In this document: positions 56,553 to 64,000 of the stretch, piece after piece
Layout: the number at the start of each line of letters is the position of its first letter
How positions within the stretch are numbered: position 1 is the stretch's first letter
Source of the DNA: Rhodobacterales bacterium
GTDB taxonomy: Bacteria > Pseudomonadota > Alphaproteobacteria > Rhodobacterales > Rhodobacteraceae
Direction: 5' to 3'
Assembly (NCBI GenBank): GCA_026400355.1
Contig: JAPLPE010000015.1
Coordinates: forward strand, 152,601 to 216,600
DNA length: 64,000 nt
Program-made: the position numbers and the translations under genes
The notes under the pieces: model-generated
Told to the model about the DNA's origin: nothing
Databases searched by the model: none
Seen by the model: the letters and a program-made list of their open reading frames with translations, nothing else

Positions 56553-56618
56553 CCCCTCTTTAGCGGCATGTTTAACGTGGCCCGCAATCCGGTCGAACAA
56601 ATCGCCACGACATCCGCT
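56553..56618 (-). ncRNA. SAM-II riboswitch (metA motif) aptamer
   Basis: The minus strand contains TCGTGGCGATTTG, a CCGGATTGCGGG segment, CCACGTTAAACATG and CCGCTAAAGAGG. Stem P1 is GTGG/CCAC, and the conserved GATTTG, CACGTTAAACA and GCTAAAG elements form the H-type pseudoknot that binds S-adenosylmethionine. Location about 80 bp upstream of metZ in an alphaproteobacterium is the standard context. Confidence 0.93.
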
Positions 56619-56780
56619 TAATCCTGTGCAGATGCAGCGTCAAGGCTGAGCCTTTCTCAGACCTTTGTATGGAAAAGAGCCCTACCTTCCGATAATCGAA
56701 GGGCGGTCCTTCGCCGCTTTGCTGGTTTGGTCCGCCAAGTCAGTCTGGTATCTATGAAAAGGCCAACAACGGAGTGACCC

Positions 56781-57219
56781 ATGAAGTTCGCAAAGTTTGC
56801 CAGCATTCTTGCTCTGCCAATCGCCGGCTTTACCGAAAGAGCGACGGCAGGTGCTTACTTGCGACGACAACTCGACTAACGACGGTTCTGGAGACGATCA
56901 CTCGGAATGGAATGATGAGTCGAAGGACAATGACCCGGAAGAAGATGACAGCCTTTCGGGCCGTGACGAACTGCGCATTCCTGGCGGGTCAGGCCGTGAT
57001 TGCGCTGAAGTTGTGGCCGAACACCCTGAATGTCGCGGCACGACAGGCGGCGCACCTTCGTCCGATGACTCAGCCTCTGGCCGTGACGAGCCCCGCGATC
57101 CGGGCGGCTCTGGCTGTGATACACCCGAAGACATCGTCAAGCATCCGGAATGCCTCCTTCCTGCCGAACCCGAAATGACTCCCGCCGAACGACTGGCCCG
57201 CGTGTCTGTCTTCAAGTGA
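56781..57219 (+). pseudogene. Secreted acidic repeat protein, frameshifted after the signal peptide
   Basis: ATG 56781 (GGAG 7 bp upstream) starts MKFAKFASILALPIAGFTER then ATAGA, a signal peptide, and runs into TAA at 56877-56879. In the next frame, open over the same place, CDDNSTNDGSGDDHSEWNDE follows and leads through two imperfect 35-residue repeats: SGRDELRIPGGSGRDCAEVV with EHPEC, and SGRDEPRDPGGSGCDTPEDI with KHPEC. A one-base shift near 56850 joins signal and repeats. The mature protein would be strongly acidic with paired cysteines. Function unknown. Confidence 0.5.
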
Positions 57220-57334
57220 CCCACAGCACCTGATCCGCCCCAGCGGGCGGGAAATGTTGCGCCTGTCACTTCAAAGCGTTGCCTGGTACCGGGCGCCTGA
57301 CCCGCAACCCCAGCGGCACCGTAACCACGGCAAT

Positions 57335-57362
57335 AGCGCGGCCCCTTCTTAGGGGGCCGCGC
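57335..57362. terminator. Bidirectional terminator between repeat protein gene and ispZ
   Basis: GCGCGGCCCC pairs with GGGGCCGCGC around TTCTTA-like loop bases, followed by TTCGTTGTT. It sits between two convergent genes. Confidence 0.75.
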
Positions 57363-57370
57363 TTCGTTGT

Positions 57371-57982
57371 TCATGTCTTGGGAGCGTCGATTTCCTCGAC
57401 CAGGAATTTCTGCAGCATCACGATCTGCGACCAAAGGAAGACAAACAGCAGAGCGGGAAAAACAAAGGTTTCGACCTTGACCCAGAGGTCGGTGGACTGT
57501 GTGCGCCACAGAACCTCGTTCCCGATGGCCAGTACCGCAAACATGGCGGTCAGCCGCCGCGTCAGGATCAACCAGCCCTCGCGCTGCATGGGTAGAAGCT
57601 CTCCCATGATCCATTCGAGATAGCTCCGGCCCTGAAGGAGCCCTGCTCCGAGGATCAGTGCAAAGACACCGTAGACGATGGTCGTCTTCATCTTGAAGAA
57701 ACTCTCGTCATTGAACCATGCGGTCAGGCCGCCAAAGAAAATCACCATGAAGGCCGTGAAGACCTGCATCCTACTGAGTTTGCCCGTAAGCGCCCAAAGC
57801 GCCCCCATGCTGGCCAGAAGAATCGGGATGAAGACGATCGTGGCTACAATGAAGCCGGAATAATCCGCACCGCCGAAGGTGAATGTCTTTTCCTTTAGCC
57901 GCAGGTAGAGAAGAAAGAATACCAGCGTCGGCCCCAGTTCCAGACTGGTTTTCAATATTGGATTGATCGGACGATCAGTCAT
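57371..57982 (-). CDS. ispZ: Septation protein A / inner-membrane protein YciB
   Basis: 203 residues with five to six hydrophobic helices: TSLELGPTLVFFLLYLRLKE, IVATIVFIPILLASMGALWA, VFTAFMVIFFGGLTAWFNDE, KTTIVYGVFALILGAGLLQG, and the signature GNEVLWRTQSTDLWVKVETF. YciB proteins affect septation and envelope integrity. It overlaps the gene before (ATGA at 57979-57982) in the ftsY unit, the usual alphaproteobacterial order. Confidence 0.93.
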   Translation of the reverse strand: MTDRPINPILKTSLELGPTLVFFLLYLRLKEKTFTFGGADYSGFIVATIVFIPILLASMGALWALTGKLSRMQVFTAFMVIFFGGLTAWFNDESFFKMKTTIVYGVFALILGAGLLQGRSYLEWIMGELLPMQREGWLILTRRLTAMFAVLAIGNEVLWRTQSTDLWVKVETFVFPALLFVFLWSQIVMLQKFLVEEIDAPKT

Positions 57983-58910
57983 GGTGCCTCTCCATCTGTG
58001 GGCGATGTGCGCTCATGGCTCAGCGTTATTTCAATACCCTGAAACATCAAAGCAGGATCGGTTACCATAACCGAAACCCCCCGGACCAAAGTGGGGGTCA
58101 GTCGCTCCGTCCCAAGTCCACCCTGCGCATCAACGGTCAGGCGTATAGTTCCTGCAGCTTTGGGCATGTCGCCAACAAACGCTCTTGGCGCCGCACGGCT
58201 TGGAGCATCATGAACCGAATCCAGCAAACCTGCCACATAATCATCAGCCGCAGCCTTCAGGTCCGCTACATCGACATTTGGGTGTTCACAAGCGCCAAGA
58301 ATTGCCGTTCCCAACGACATCAATGCATAGGTTTCGAACAAACCTTGCATATTGGCCGATAGATCAAGAGTGCTAAGCCGTGCCAAAGGCCAAGACTGAA
58401 TCACCTTGTCCGCATCTGCCGCGTCAATTCTCGATAAGGATGCTGTCAGCGTCAGATCATTGGCGTCGGGGAAATCGATACGCTGGTCGGTGACAACCAG
58501 CCTATTTGCAATGCTGTCATCGACCATCGACGCGCTGTCCGACAACTCGATGTTCCCACGTTGTGCTGCCATCACCCAGTCCATTACGGAGTCGCATGAC
58601 GTGACCCCGGAACGCAGGCCGACGAAATTAAGCTCAATACCTCGGGGCAAAACAAGCATGGCCTTTTCAATCCTCACGTCACCCGACGTTCGCCAACTAA
58701 GCTTTCAATAGTTATGACCGGCGATGAACGCTCAGCACCACCCAGACGCGCATCTGTCACCTGACACCGGCCATCGGCCTCCGTCACCTCACCCAAATCA
58801 TTGGCCAAGAAGCCAAAAGCTTCGAACGCAGCCGATCTAGTCGCGGAGCAATCTCCGGCAAGCACCGGTCCCGCCGTGATTGCCAGAACAGTCGAGATTA
58901 CGCTACGCAA
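57979..58910 (-). pseudogene. Secreted protein of unknown function, split by a -1 frameshift in an A-run
   Basis: First part from ATG 58910: MRSVISTVLAITAGPVLAGD (signal peptide), CSATRSAAFEAFGFLANDLG and ERSSPVITIE. It then runs out of frame to TGA 58674. The second part, from a GTG at 58677 or upstream, continues KLSWRTSGDVRIEKAMLVLP, GIELNFVGLRSGVTSCDSVM and a further 200 residues. Restoring one A in GAAAGCTTAG (about 58700) gives an uninterrupted 309-residue exported protein. Located between ftsY and ispZ, with overlaps on both sides. If the shift is real, the product is lost or reinitiated. Confidence 0.5.
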
Positions 58911-59919
58911 CGTCGAGCCCTACCAGCGCGCTCGCGAACTCCTCGGGGTCAAACGGAGCCAGATCGTCGATCTGCTCTCCCACACCGATTGCATGGATCG
59001 GCAAGCCGAACTTATCCGCCAGCGCGACCAACACTCCACCTTTCGCCGTTCCGTCCAGCTTGGTCATCACAAGTCCGGACACATCGGCGATCCTGCGAAA
59101 GATCTCGACCTGCAGCAATGCGTTCTGCCCCGTCGTGGCATCCAGCACCAACAAGGTGTTATGCGGCGCATCTGGATCCTTCTTGCGGATCACTCGGACG
59201 ATCTTGGCCAATTCTTCCATGAGATCAGCTCGGTTCTGAAGCCGACCGGCAGTATCGATCATGAGAAGGTCGGCCCCTTCCTGCGTCGCTCGCTCCATCG
59301 CGTCGAAGGCCAATGACGCCGGGTCCGATCCTTCCGGAGCCGTCATTACTGGCACCCCTGCCCTCTCGCCCCAGACCTGCAGTTGCTCAACTGCTGCGGC
59401 CCGGAACGTATCGCCCGCTGCAATCACAACCGATTTGCCCGCCGCCCGGAACTGGCTTGCCAGTTTCCCGATCGTCGTCGTTTTGCCTGAACCGTTAACC
59501 CCAACCACAAGAACGACTTGTGGTTTCTTAGGGTAGATCGGCATCGGACGCGCCACTGGTTCCATGATCCGGGCGATTTCATCGGCCAGTGCACCCTTGA
59601 TTTCGCTGACCGAAAGGCGCTTCCCAAGCCGACCTTGGGCCAGATTTCCCGTAACCCGCAGCGCTGTCTCAACTCCCATATCCGCAGAAATCAACAATTC
59701 CTCAAGTTGCTCGAGCATGGCATCATCCAGTGTCCGACGCGGAGAATCGTCTTCGCGCTGGAAGAGCCGTCCAAGGATCCCGGGTCTTGTAGGCTCTTGT
59801 TGCGCGGTCGTTCTGTCTGCAGCGTTGACTGGCGCTTTCTCGACGATCGCTTCAAGTCCCGCATCCAGTTTAGAAGATGAATTGAAAAGCCGGTCCTTAA
59901 GCTTCTTGAAGAAAGACAT
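58903..59919 (-). CDS. ftsY: Signal recognition particle receptor FtsY
   Basis: 338 residues from ATG 59919. Short N-terminal charged region without a long acidic A domain, N-domain, and G-domain motifs GVNGSGKTTTIGKLASQFR (G1), AAGDTFRAAAVEQLQVW, DTAGRLQNRADLMEEL (G3), TKLDGTAKGGVLVALAD (G4) and GVGEQIDDLAPFDPEEFASA at the end. It docks ribosome-nascent chain-SRP complexes at the membrane. First gene of the ftsY-(secreted protein)-ispZ unit. Confidence 0.96.
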   Translation of the reverse strand: MSFFKKLKDRLFNSSSKLDAGLEAIVEKAPVNAADRTTAQQEPTRPGILGRLFQREDDSPRRTLDDAMLEQLEELLISADMGVETALRVTGNLAQGRLGKRLSVSEIKGALADEIARIMEPVARPMPIYPKKPQVVLVVGVNGSGKTTTIGKLASQFRAAGKSVVIAAGDTFRAAAVEQLQVWGERAGVPVMTAPEGSDPASLAFDAMERATQEGADLLMIDTAGRLQNRADLMEELAKIVRVIRKKDPDAPHNTLLVLDATTGQNALLQVEIFRRIADVSGLVMTKLDGTAKGGVLVALADKFGLPIHAIGVGEQIDDLAPFDPEEFASALVGLDVA

Positions 59920-60048
59920 GCGCCACCCGACGGTTGCCGATGCCAACACCTAAGCCCTGCCGGAAACATTTGCAAACAGAGGGAAGCGAGAGGTGGTGCG
60001 GTTGATCTGGACAAGTCCGGGCGTTTTCTGAGTGGTCTTCCGCCTCGT

Positions 60049-60465
60049 TTATGCCGCCACCGCATCGGGTATCGGCTGGTGGAAGTAGGCCTGATCAGGT
60101 GTTTTCCCGTCACGCGATGAATGCGGCCGGCGGCTGGAATAGAAGCTCAGCCACCGACCGATCCCGGCCGAGGCATCCGGGACGCTGGCATAGGCCCGCC
60201 GGTGGACTTCCACATACTTTATGGTCGCCAGTGGCGCTCGAAGAAGACGTTATCACGCCGGGCCCCCTTGCCATCCATGCTGATCTTGATCTCGCGGGCG
60301 GCCAGCACACTGATGAAGTCCGTAGAGGTGAACTGACTGCCCTGACGTCACATGGATGTCGAACTCCTGGGCCAGCTCGATCATGGTCTTCTAGCCCTTG
60401 ATCGCCGCCACCGCCACTTTCCGTTTGAACGTCAGGCTGTGGTTCCGGCGTGGTCGTCTTGCCAT
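60049..60465 (-). pseudogene. IS3-family element remnant, OrfA start joined to OrfB end
   Basis: ATG 60465 reads MARRPRRNHSLTFKRKVAVA and AIKG, then TAG, then KTMIELAQEFDIH: the OrfA helix-turn-helix. The sequence then jumps to pieces of the integrase C-terminus (RAYASVPDASAGIGRWLSFY, SRRPHSSRDGKTPDQAYFHQ, PIPDAVAA stop at 60049-60051). Around 900 bp of an IS3-type element is missing, including the catalytic Asp-Asp-Glu core. Clearly dead. Confidence 0.75.
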
Positions 60466-60571
60466 GGTATTCTCTTCGCTCGCAGCATCATGCCGATGTT
60501 GCGCGGAGAATCCACTTATCCCGGCTATTCAGATTCCCGCAGCCACCTCTAAGTACCGAAGAACCCAGCGA

Positions 60572-62047
60572 TCAAAGCAGACTGCCCTGTTCAGGTGGCG
60601 ATCTTGCCGAGGTCTTCTTTGCCGATTGAAGCCTCGAACCAACCTGCAGTCGACCGTCCTGAAACTGTATTTCCAGAACCTGCGCTATAGCCGCGCCCGC
60701 CGCTGTCGTCACAACCTGACCATCCGCTCGGACGACAGCATAACCACGTCGAAGGGTCTCCTCATACCCAAACGAACCGAGTAGACGATCCAGTCCTGAC
60801 AACTTGTCGCTTTGTCTTCCTATCCTTTCTGTCAGCAACTCAGACCGGAACCACTTGCAAACGCGAACAAGTGCCGCGTTCCGGTCACGAACAGATCTCG
60901 TTACTGCCGGTTCGATCCGAGCCACCAGCGCCGTTGTTCGCCGTTCATCATCGGCGATCGTACGGCGCAATAGGCCGGGTCGCAGGGCCGAGTCGGCCAG
61001 TCTGAGTCTTCGCATCGCGGTCACGGCCCTCAACGCCGCAGTGAGGCGTTCAACCACCGAATCAAGACGCTGCTGCACTTGTGCCGTCAGTCCTTCACCC
61101 CGGGGCAGCGCGCGGGCAAGGTCACGCAAATGTTGACGTCGCTGCCCCACCCCTTGCGTGAGAGCCCTCGACAATCGTCCGCCCTGCTGTTCGACATGTA
61201 CCATAAGGTCGAGGCGAACTGGAACCGCCAGTTCCGCGGCGGCGGAGGGCGTCGGCGCCCTCATGTCTGAGACTAGATCGATCAGCGTGGTGTCGGTTTC
61301 ATGTCCGACTGCCGAGATCAGAGGGATCTCGGACGCCGCAGCGGCACGCGCGACAATCTCTTCGTTGAAGCCCCAGAGATCCTCGATCGAACCGCCGCCG
61401 CGGGCCACGATCAGAAGGTCAGGACGCGGGATCGATCCACCCGGGGCCAATGCGTTGAACCCCGCAATGGCACGATCCACTTCAGGTGCGCAAGCCGCAC
61501 CCTGAACAGCCACGGGCCATACGAGCACGCGCCGTGGAAAGCGGTCGCGCAGGCGGTGGAGGATGTCGCGGATAACTGCGCCCGAGGGAGAGGTGATCAC
61601 GCCGATAACTTCGGGGAGGTAGGGCAAGGGTTTCTTGCGGGCCAGATCGAACAGGCCTTCTGCGGCAAGCTTTTCCTTGCGCTTTTCAAGCATCGCCATC
61701 AGGGCGCCCACACCTGCTGGGGCCACCTCCTCGATGATCATCTGGTATTTGGACTGTCCGGGGAAAGTGGTGAGCCGCCCCAAGGCCAGGACTTCCATCC
61801 CCTCTTCGGGCCGGACCGCCAACTTGGTTACCTGCCCTTTCCAGATGATCGCGGAGAGCACCGACCGATCGTCCTTCAGATCAAGGTAAAGATGGCCCGA
61901 TGCCGGACGTGACACCCGCCCTACCTCACCTCGGACACGGACGAGTCCGAACTCGCCTTCGATCACGCGTTTGATCGCGCCCGACAGGTCTGAGACGCTA
62001 AACTCGGGCAGGTTGCCCTTGGGACTAGGGTCTTCGAAGAGGCTCAT
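60572..62047 (-). CDS. xseA: Exodeoxyribonuclease VII large subunit
   Basis: 491 residues from ATG 62047. OB-fold N-terminus (EFSVSDLSGAIKRVIEGEFG, VRGEVGRVSRPASGHLYLDL), catalytic core (VITSPSGAVIRDILHRLRDR, DLLIVARGGGSIEDLWGFNE, PLISAVGHETDTTLIDLVSD, RAPTPSAAAELAVP) and a long coiled-coil region. With XseB it degrades single-stranded DNA in both directions. The C-terminal 30 residues reach within about 110 bp of the IS3 remnant. Divergent from purD. Confidence 0.95.
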   Translation of the reverse strand: MSLFEDPSPKGNLPEFSVSDLSGAIKRVIEGEFGLVRVRGEVGRVSRPASGHLYLDLKDDRSVLSAIIWKGQVTKLAVRPEEGMEVLALGRLTTFPGQSKYQMIIEEVAPAGVGALMAMLEKRKEKLAAEGLFDLARKKPLPYLPEVIGVITSPSGAVIRDILHRLRDRFPRRVLVWPVAVQGAACAPEVDRAIAGFNALAPGGSIPRPDLLIVARGGGSIEDLWGFNEEIVARAAAASEIPLISAVGHETDTTLIDLVSDMRAPTPSAAAELAVPVRLDLMVHVEQQGGRLSRALTQGVGQRRQHLRDLARALPRGEGLTAQVQQRLDSVVERLTAALRAVTAMRRLRLADSALRPGLLRRTIADDERRTTALVARIEPAVTRSVRDRNAALVRVCKWFRSELLTERIGRQSDKLSGLDRLLGSFGYEETLRRGYAVVRADGQVVTTAAGAAIAQVLEIQFQDGRLQVGSRLQSAKKTSARSPPEQGSLL

Positions 62048-62118
62048 CGTCTTTCCTTGTACCGCTCTGCCTCTGACCCTAGAACGCGCGAGCGGATTGG
62101 CCAAGCGGGAGACGGCAC

Positions 62119-63381
62119 ATGAACATCCTCATCCTCGGCTCGGGCGGGCGCGAACATGCGCTAGCCTGGGCGGTCAAGCAGAATCCGAAATGTGACAGGC
62201 TGATCGTAGCGCCAGGTAATGCGGGGATTGCGGGGTTGGCCGATTGTGCCATTCTCGATATTCTTGACGGCGACACGGTGGCGGCGTTTGCGACCGAGAA
62301 CGCTATTGATCTGGTGATCATTGGGCCGGAGGCACCATTGGCCGCAGGTGTCGCCGACCGGTTGCGGGCAGCGGGGCTGAAAGTCTTCGGGCCGTCGCAA
62401 GCTGCGGCGCGGCTCGAGGCTTCAAAGGTCTTCACCAAGGAAATCTGTGCCGCAGTAGGCGCGCCTACTGCAACTTGGGCACGGTTCACAGATGCAGTGA
62501 CGGCGCGCGCCTATGTCGAGGAAAAGGGTGCGCCTATTGTGGTCAAGGCCGACGGACTGGCAGCCGGCAAAGGGGTCATCGTCGCAATGAACTTGGCAGA
62601 GGCGCTCACAGCCATCGAGGACATGTTCGGGGGGGCGTTCGGAGCAGCAGGTGCCGAAATCATCATCGAGGAGTTCATGGAAGGTGAGGAGGCGTCATTT
62701 TTTGTCCTATGCGACGGACAAACGGCAATTCCCATGGGTACCGCACAAGACTATAAGAGAGCGGGTGACGGCGATACCGGGCCCAATACGGGTGGTATGG
62801 GTGCGTACTCCCCGGCACCGGTGATCACACCAGAGATCATTGACCGCGTGATGAAAGAAATCGTTCTACCAACACTTACCGAAATGGTACGGCGCGGTAC
62901 GCCTTATCAGGGGGTCCTGTTTGCCGGATTGATGATCGGAGACGGCCAACCGCGACTAGTGGAGTACAACTGCAGGTTCGGCGACCCCGAAACACAAGCG
63001 CTGATGTTGCGGCTAGGGGCGCAGGCTCTCGACCTCATGCAGGCGACGGCTGAGGGGAGACTCGACAGGGTTTCGGCCCATTGGGCGGATGACCATGCGC
63101 TCACAGTCGTGATGGCGGCAAAAGGCTATCCTGGCCCCTACGCTAAGGGATCAGAGATCCATGGGCTGGACCTGCTAAGCGAAGATTCATGGCAAATCGT
63201 CTTTCACTCTGGCACAACTTCACGAGAAAGTGCGACGGTGGCCGACGGAGGTCGTGTGCTGTCAGTGACTTGCCGCGGCAGGACTTTGCGCGAGGCGCAT
63301 GAGCGGGCTTACCAGATGGTGGATACCATTGATTGGCCAGAAGGATTTTCCCGCAGAGATATCGGATGGCGAGCTTTGTAG
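62119..63381 (+). CDS. purD: Phosphoribosylamine-glycine ligase
   Basis: 420 residues. N-terminal LILGSGGREHALAWAVKQNP, ATP-grasp parts KADGLAAGKGVIVAMNLAEA, EEFMEGEEASFFVLCDGQTA, GTAQDYKRAGDGDTGPNTGG and VEYNCRFGDPETQALMLRLG. It joins glycine to phosphoribosylamine in purine synthesis. Codon usage is a little less C-rich than in the left half of the window but unremarkable. Confidence 0.97.
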   Translation: MNILILGSGGREHALAWAVKQNPKCDRLIVAPGNAGIAGLADCAILDILDGDTVAAFATENAIDLVIIGPEAPLAAGVADRLRAAGLKVFGPSQAAARLEASKVFTKEICAAVGAPTATWARFTDAVTARAYVEEKGAPIVVKADGLAAGKGVIVAMNLAEALTAIEDMFGGAFGAAGAEIIIEEFMEGEEASFFVLCDGQTAIPMGTAQDYKRAGDGDTGPNTGGMGAYSPAPVITPEIIDRVMKEIVLPTLTEMVRRGTPYQGVLFAGLMIGDGQPRLVEYNCRFGDPETQALMLRLGAQALDLMQATAEGRLDRVSAHWADDHALTVVMAAKGYPGPYAKGSEIHGLDLLSEDSWQIVFHSGTTSRESATVADGGRVLSVTCRGRTLREAHERAYQMVDTIDWPEGFSRRDIGWRAL

Positions 63382-63661
63382 GCCAGTTCTTGCGTCAATC
63401 GGAACGGTGGAAGGACTCTTGCCAGACAAGAGGATTCTTTTTCAATAGGTTGAAAATCACAACAAGGCTGTCTTTGAGAGGTCATGACCTATCTTCGAGA
63501 CGGTGCCCTGCGTTACCTTACAATCGAACATCTCTCTGCAACGGAACCTGCGATCTCAAGAACAATTAAAAGTGATTGTCTTTGCTACAAAATAGGACTG
63601 AGGAATTGGGCGAGCGATAGAAGCCCCAAGAGCCATCACAAAGCGCGGACCAAGACAGATA
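63382..63661. other. 280-bp AT-richer gap after purD
   Basis: No open frame with family resemblance, no tRNA or riboswitch pattern. Local AT content is clearly higher than elsewhere in the window. Confidence 0.5.
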
Positions 63662-63735
63662 TGGAGGCGAGTACCGGAATCGAACCGGTCTTCACGGATT
63701 TGCAATCCGCTGCGTAACCTCTCCGCCAACTCGCC
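63662..63735 (-). tRNA. tRNA-Cys (anticodon GCA)
   Basis: 74 nt with encoded CCA. Acceptor GGCGAGT / ACTCGCC with discriminator U, D-arm GGCGGAGAGGTTACGC, anticodon arm GCGGA-TTGCAAA-TCCGT giving GCA, T-arm GACCGGTTCGATTCCGGT. Confidence 0.96.
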
Positions 63736-63746
63736 CTCAGACTTCT

Positions 63747-63774
63747 CAGTATGGTCTAGCAAGTGAGAGTGCAA
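63747..63774 (-). promoter_or_regulatory. Probable sigma-70 promoter of tRNA-Cys
   Basis: On the minus strand TTGCAC (63769-63774) and ATACTG (63747-63752) are separated by 16 bp and end 12 bp before the tRNA 5' end, a suitable distance for initiation. Confidence 0.5.
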
Positions 63775-63945
63775 GGGGCGAAGTTCCCCGTCTGAGTGAA
63801 GTCACTGGACTTGCCCGACTTTTGTGGAGAGCGTTTAGCTCACTTCCCGGGCCTTTCGCTCGTAAGCGGTGCGTCGGCCCCGTTGTTTCGGCCTGAGACC
63901 ATTTCGGGCATGCCGGCCTGCAACTGAGTTTGCGGGAGGTTTGCA

Positions 63946-64000
63946 GTGGAGCACCAAAATGAGCACCGGATGGAGGTTCCCAGTCGCAAGGGAGTTTCAC
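63946..64000 (+). CDS. Start of an unidentified coding sequence at the window edge, possibly group II intron related
   Basis: GTG 63946 with GGGAGG 8 bp upstream reads MEHQNEHRMEVPSRKGVS and is open to the edge. The segment EVPSRKGVS resembles the N-terminal leader of some group II intron reverse transcriptases, and the preceding 170 bp has no protein-like frame, as intron RNA would. Only 18 residues are visible, so this is a hint only. Confidence 0.25.
   Translation, partial: MEHQNEHRMEVPSRKGVS

Overview
The window reads as a chromosomal segment of an alphaproteobacterium of the Rhodobacterales (Rhodobacteraceae / Roseobacter type). Reasons, by inference from family content rather than a database match: high GC with C-rich third positions, a DUF6446-type gene inside the glyQ-glyS operon, a two-domain FolB, tandem Lrp/AsnC regulators, LytTR and GSCFA proteins, a lone aa3 cytochrome oxidase subunit I gene, and a SAM-II riboswitch in front of metZ.

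Layout. 1-640: edge of an unidentified, possibly broken gene. 636-6351: gluconate / L-idonate / ketogluconate island (LacI regulator; idnO and gntK on the minus strand; 2-hydroxyacid dehydrogenase, idnD and SMP-30 lactonase on the plus strand) around a GntR-like operator. 6352-7290: IS3-type debris and short repeats. 7291-16475: a minus-strand sugar-acid operon (enolase-superfamily dehydratase, UgpC-type ATPase, solute-binding protein, two permeases, GntR regulator) and, divergently, a GH38-like glycosidase. 16651-20700: tRNA-Leu(GAG), several decayed genes, lipB, two paralogous small secreted proteins and a VOC protein. 20699-30603: MOSC protein, ctaD, a damaged sulfotransferase, DUF2244, DUF1330, an RTX-type repeat protein, yqeY, carA and a membrane glycosyltransferase. 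30557-37352: GntR regulator, HAD nucleotidase, UbiH-like hydroxylase, class V aminotransferase, two AsnC regulators, ilvC and an SDR. 37504-49976: folB-folP-glmM, a cell-wall hydrolase, a PPDK-like enzyme, glyQ-DUF6446-glyS and a SPOR / peptidoglycan-binding protein whose protease domain has lost its catalytic triad. 49998-56618: GSCFA/SGNH pair, folE2, a deletion scar joining hxlR and a QOR2 gene, a broken secreted protein, a kinase and the SAM-II-controlled metZ. 56781-63735: frameshifted repeat protein, ispZ, a frameshifted secreted protein, ftsY, IS3 debris, xseA, purD and tRNA-Cys(GCA). The right edge may be the beginning of a mobile element.

How the genes work together. The first island converts L-idonate and 5-ketogluconate to gluconate and then 6-phosphogluconate. 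The second imports a sugar or sugar acid by a CUT1 ABC transporter and dehydrates it. The remainder is mostly housekeeping (folate, cell wall, translation, signal-recognition, pyrimidine, purine, methionine and branched-chain amino acid synthesis).

The most unusual general property is the number of damaged accessory genes (in-frame stops, frameshifts, internal deletions, IS remnants) lying between intact core genes. I did not find a CRISPR array, prophage or recognisable defence island. The best candidates for something little described are the triad-less secreted protease-like protein, the GSCFA/SGNH couple, the paralogous small envelope proteins, the RTX gene bracketed by copies of the yqeY 3' end, and the 11-bp phased repeats.
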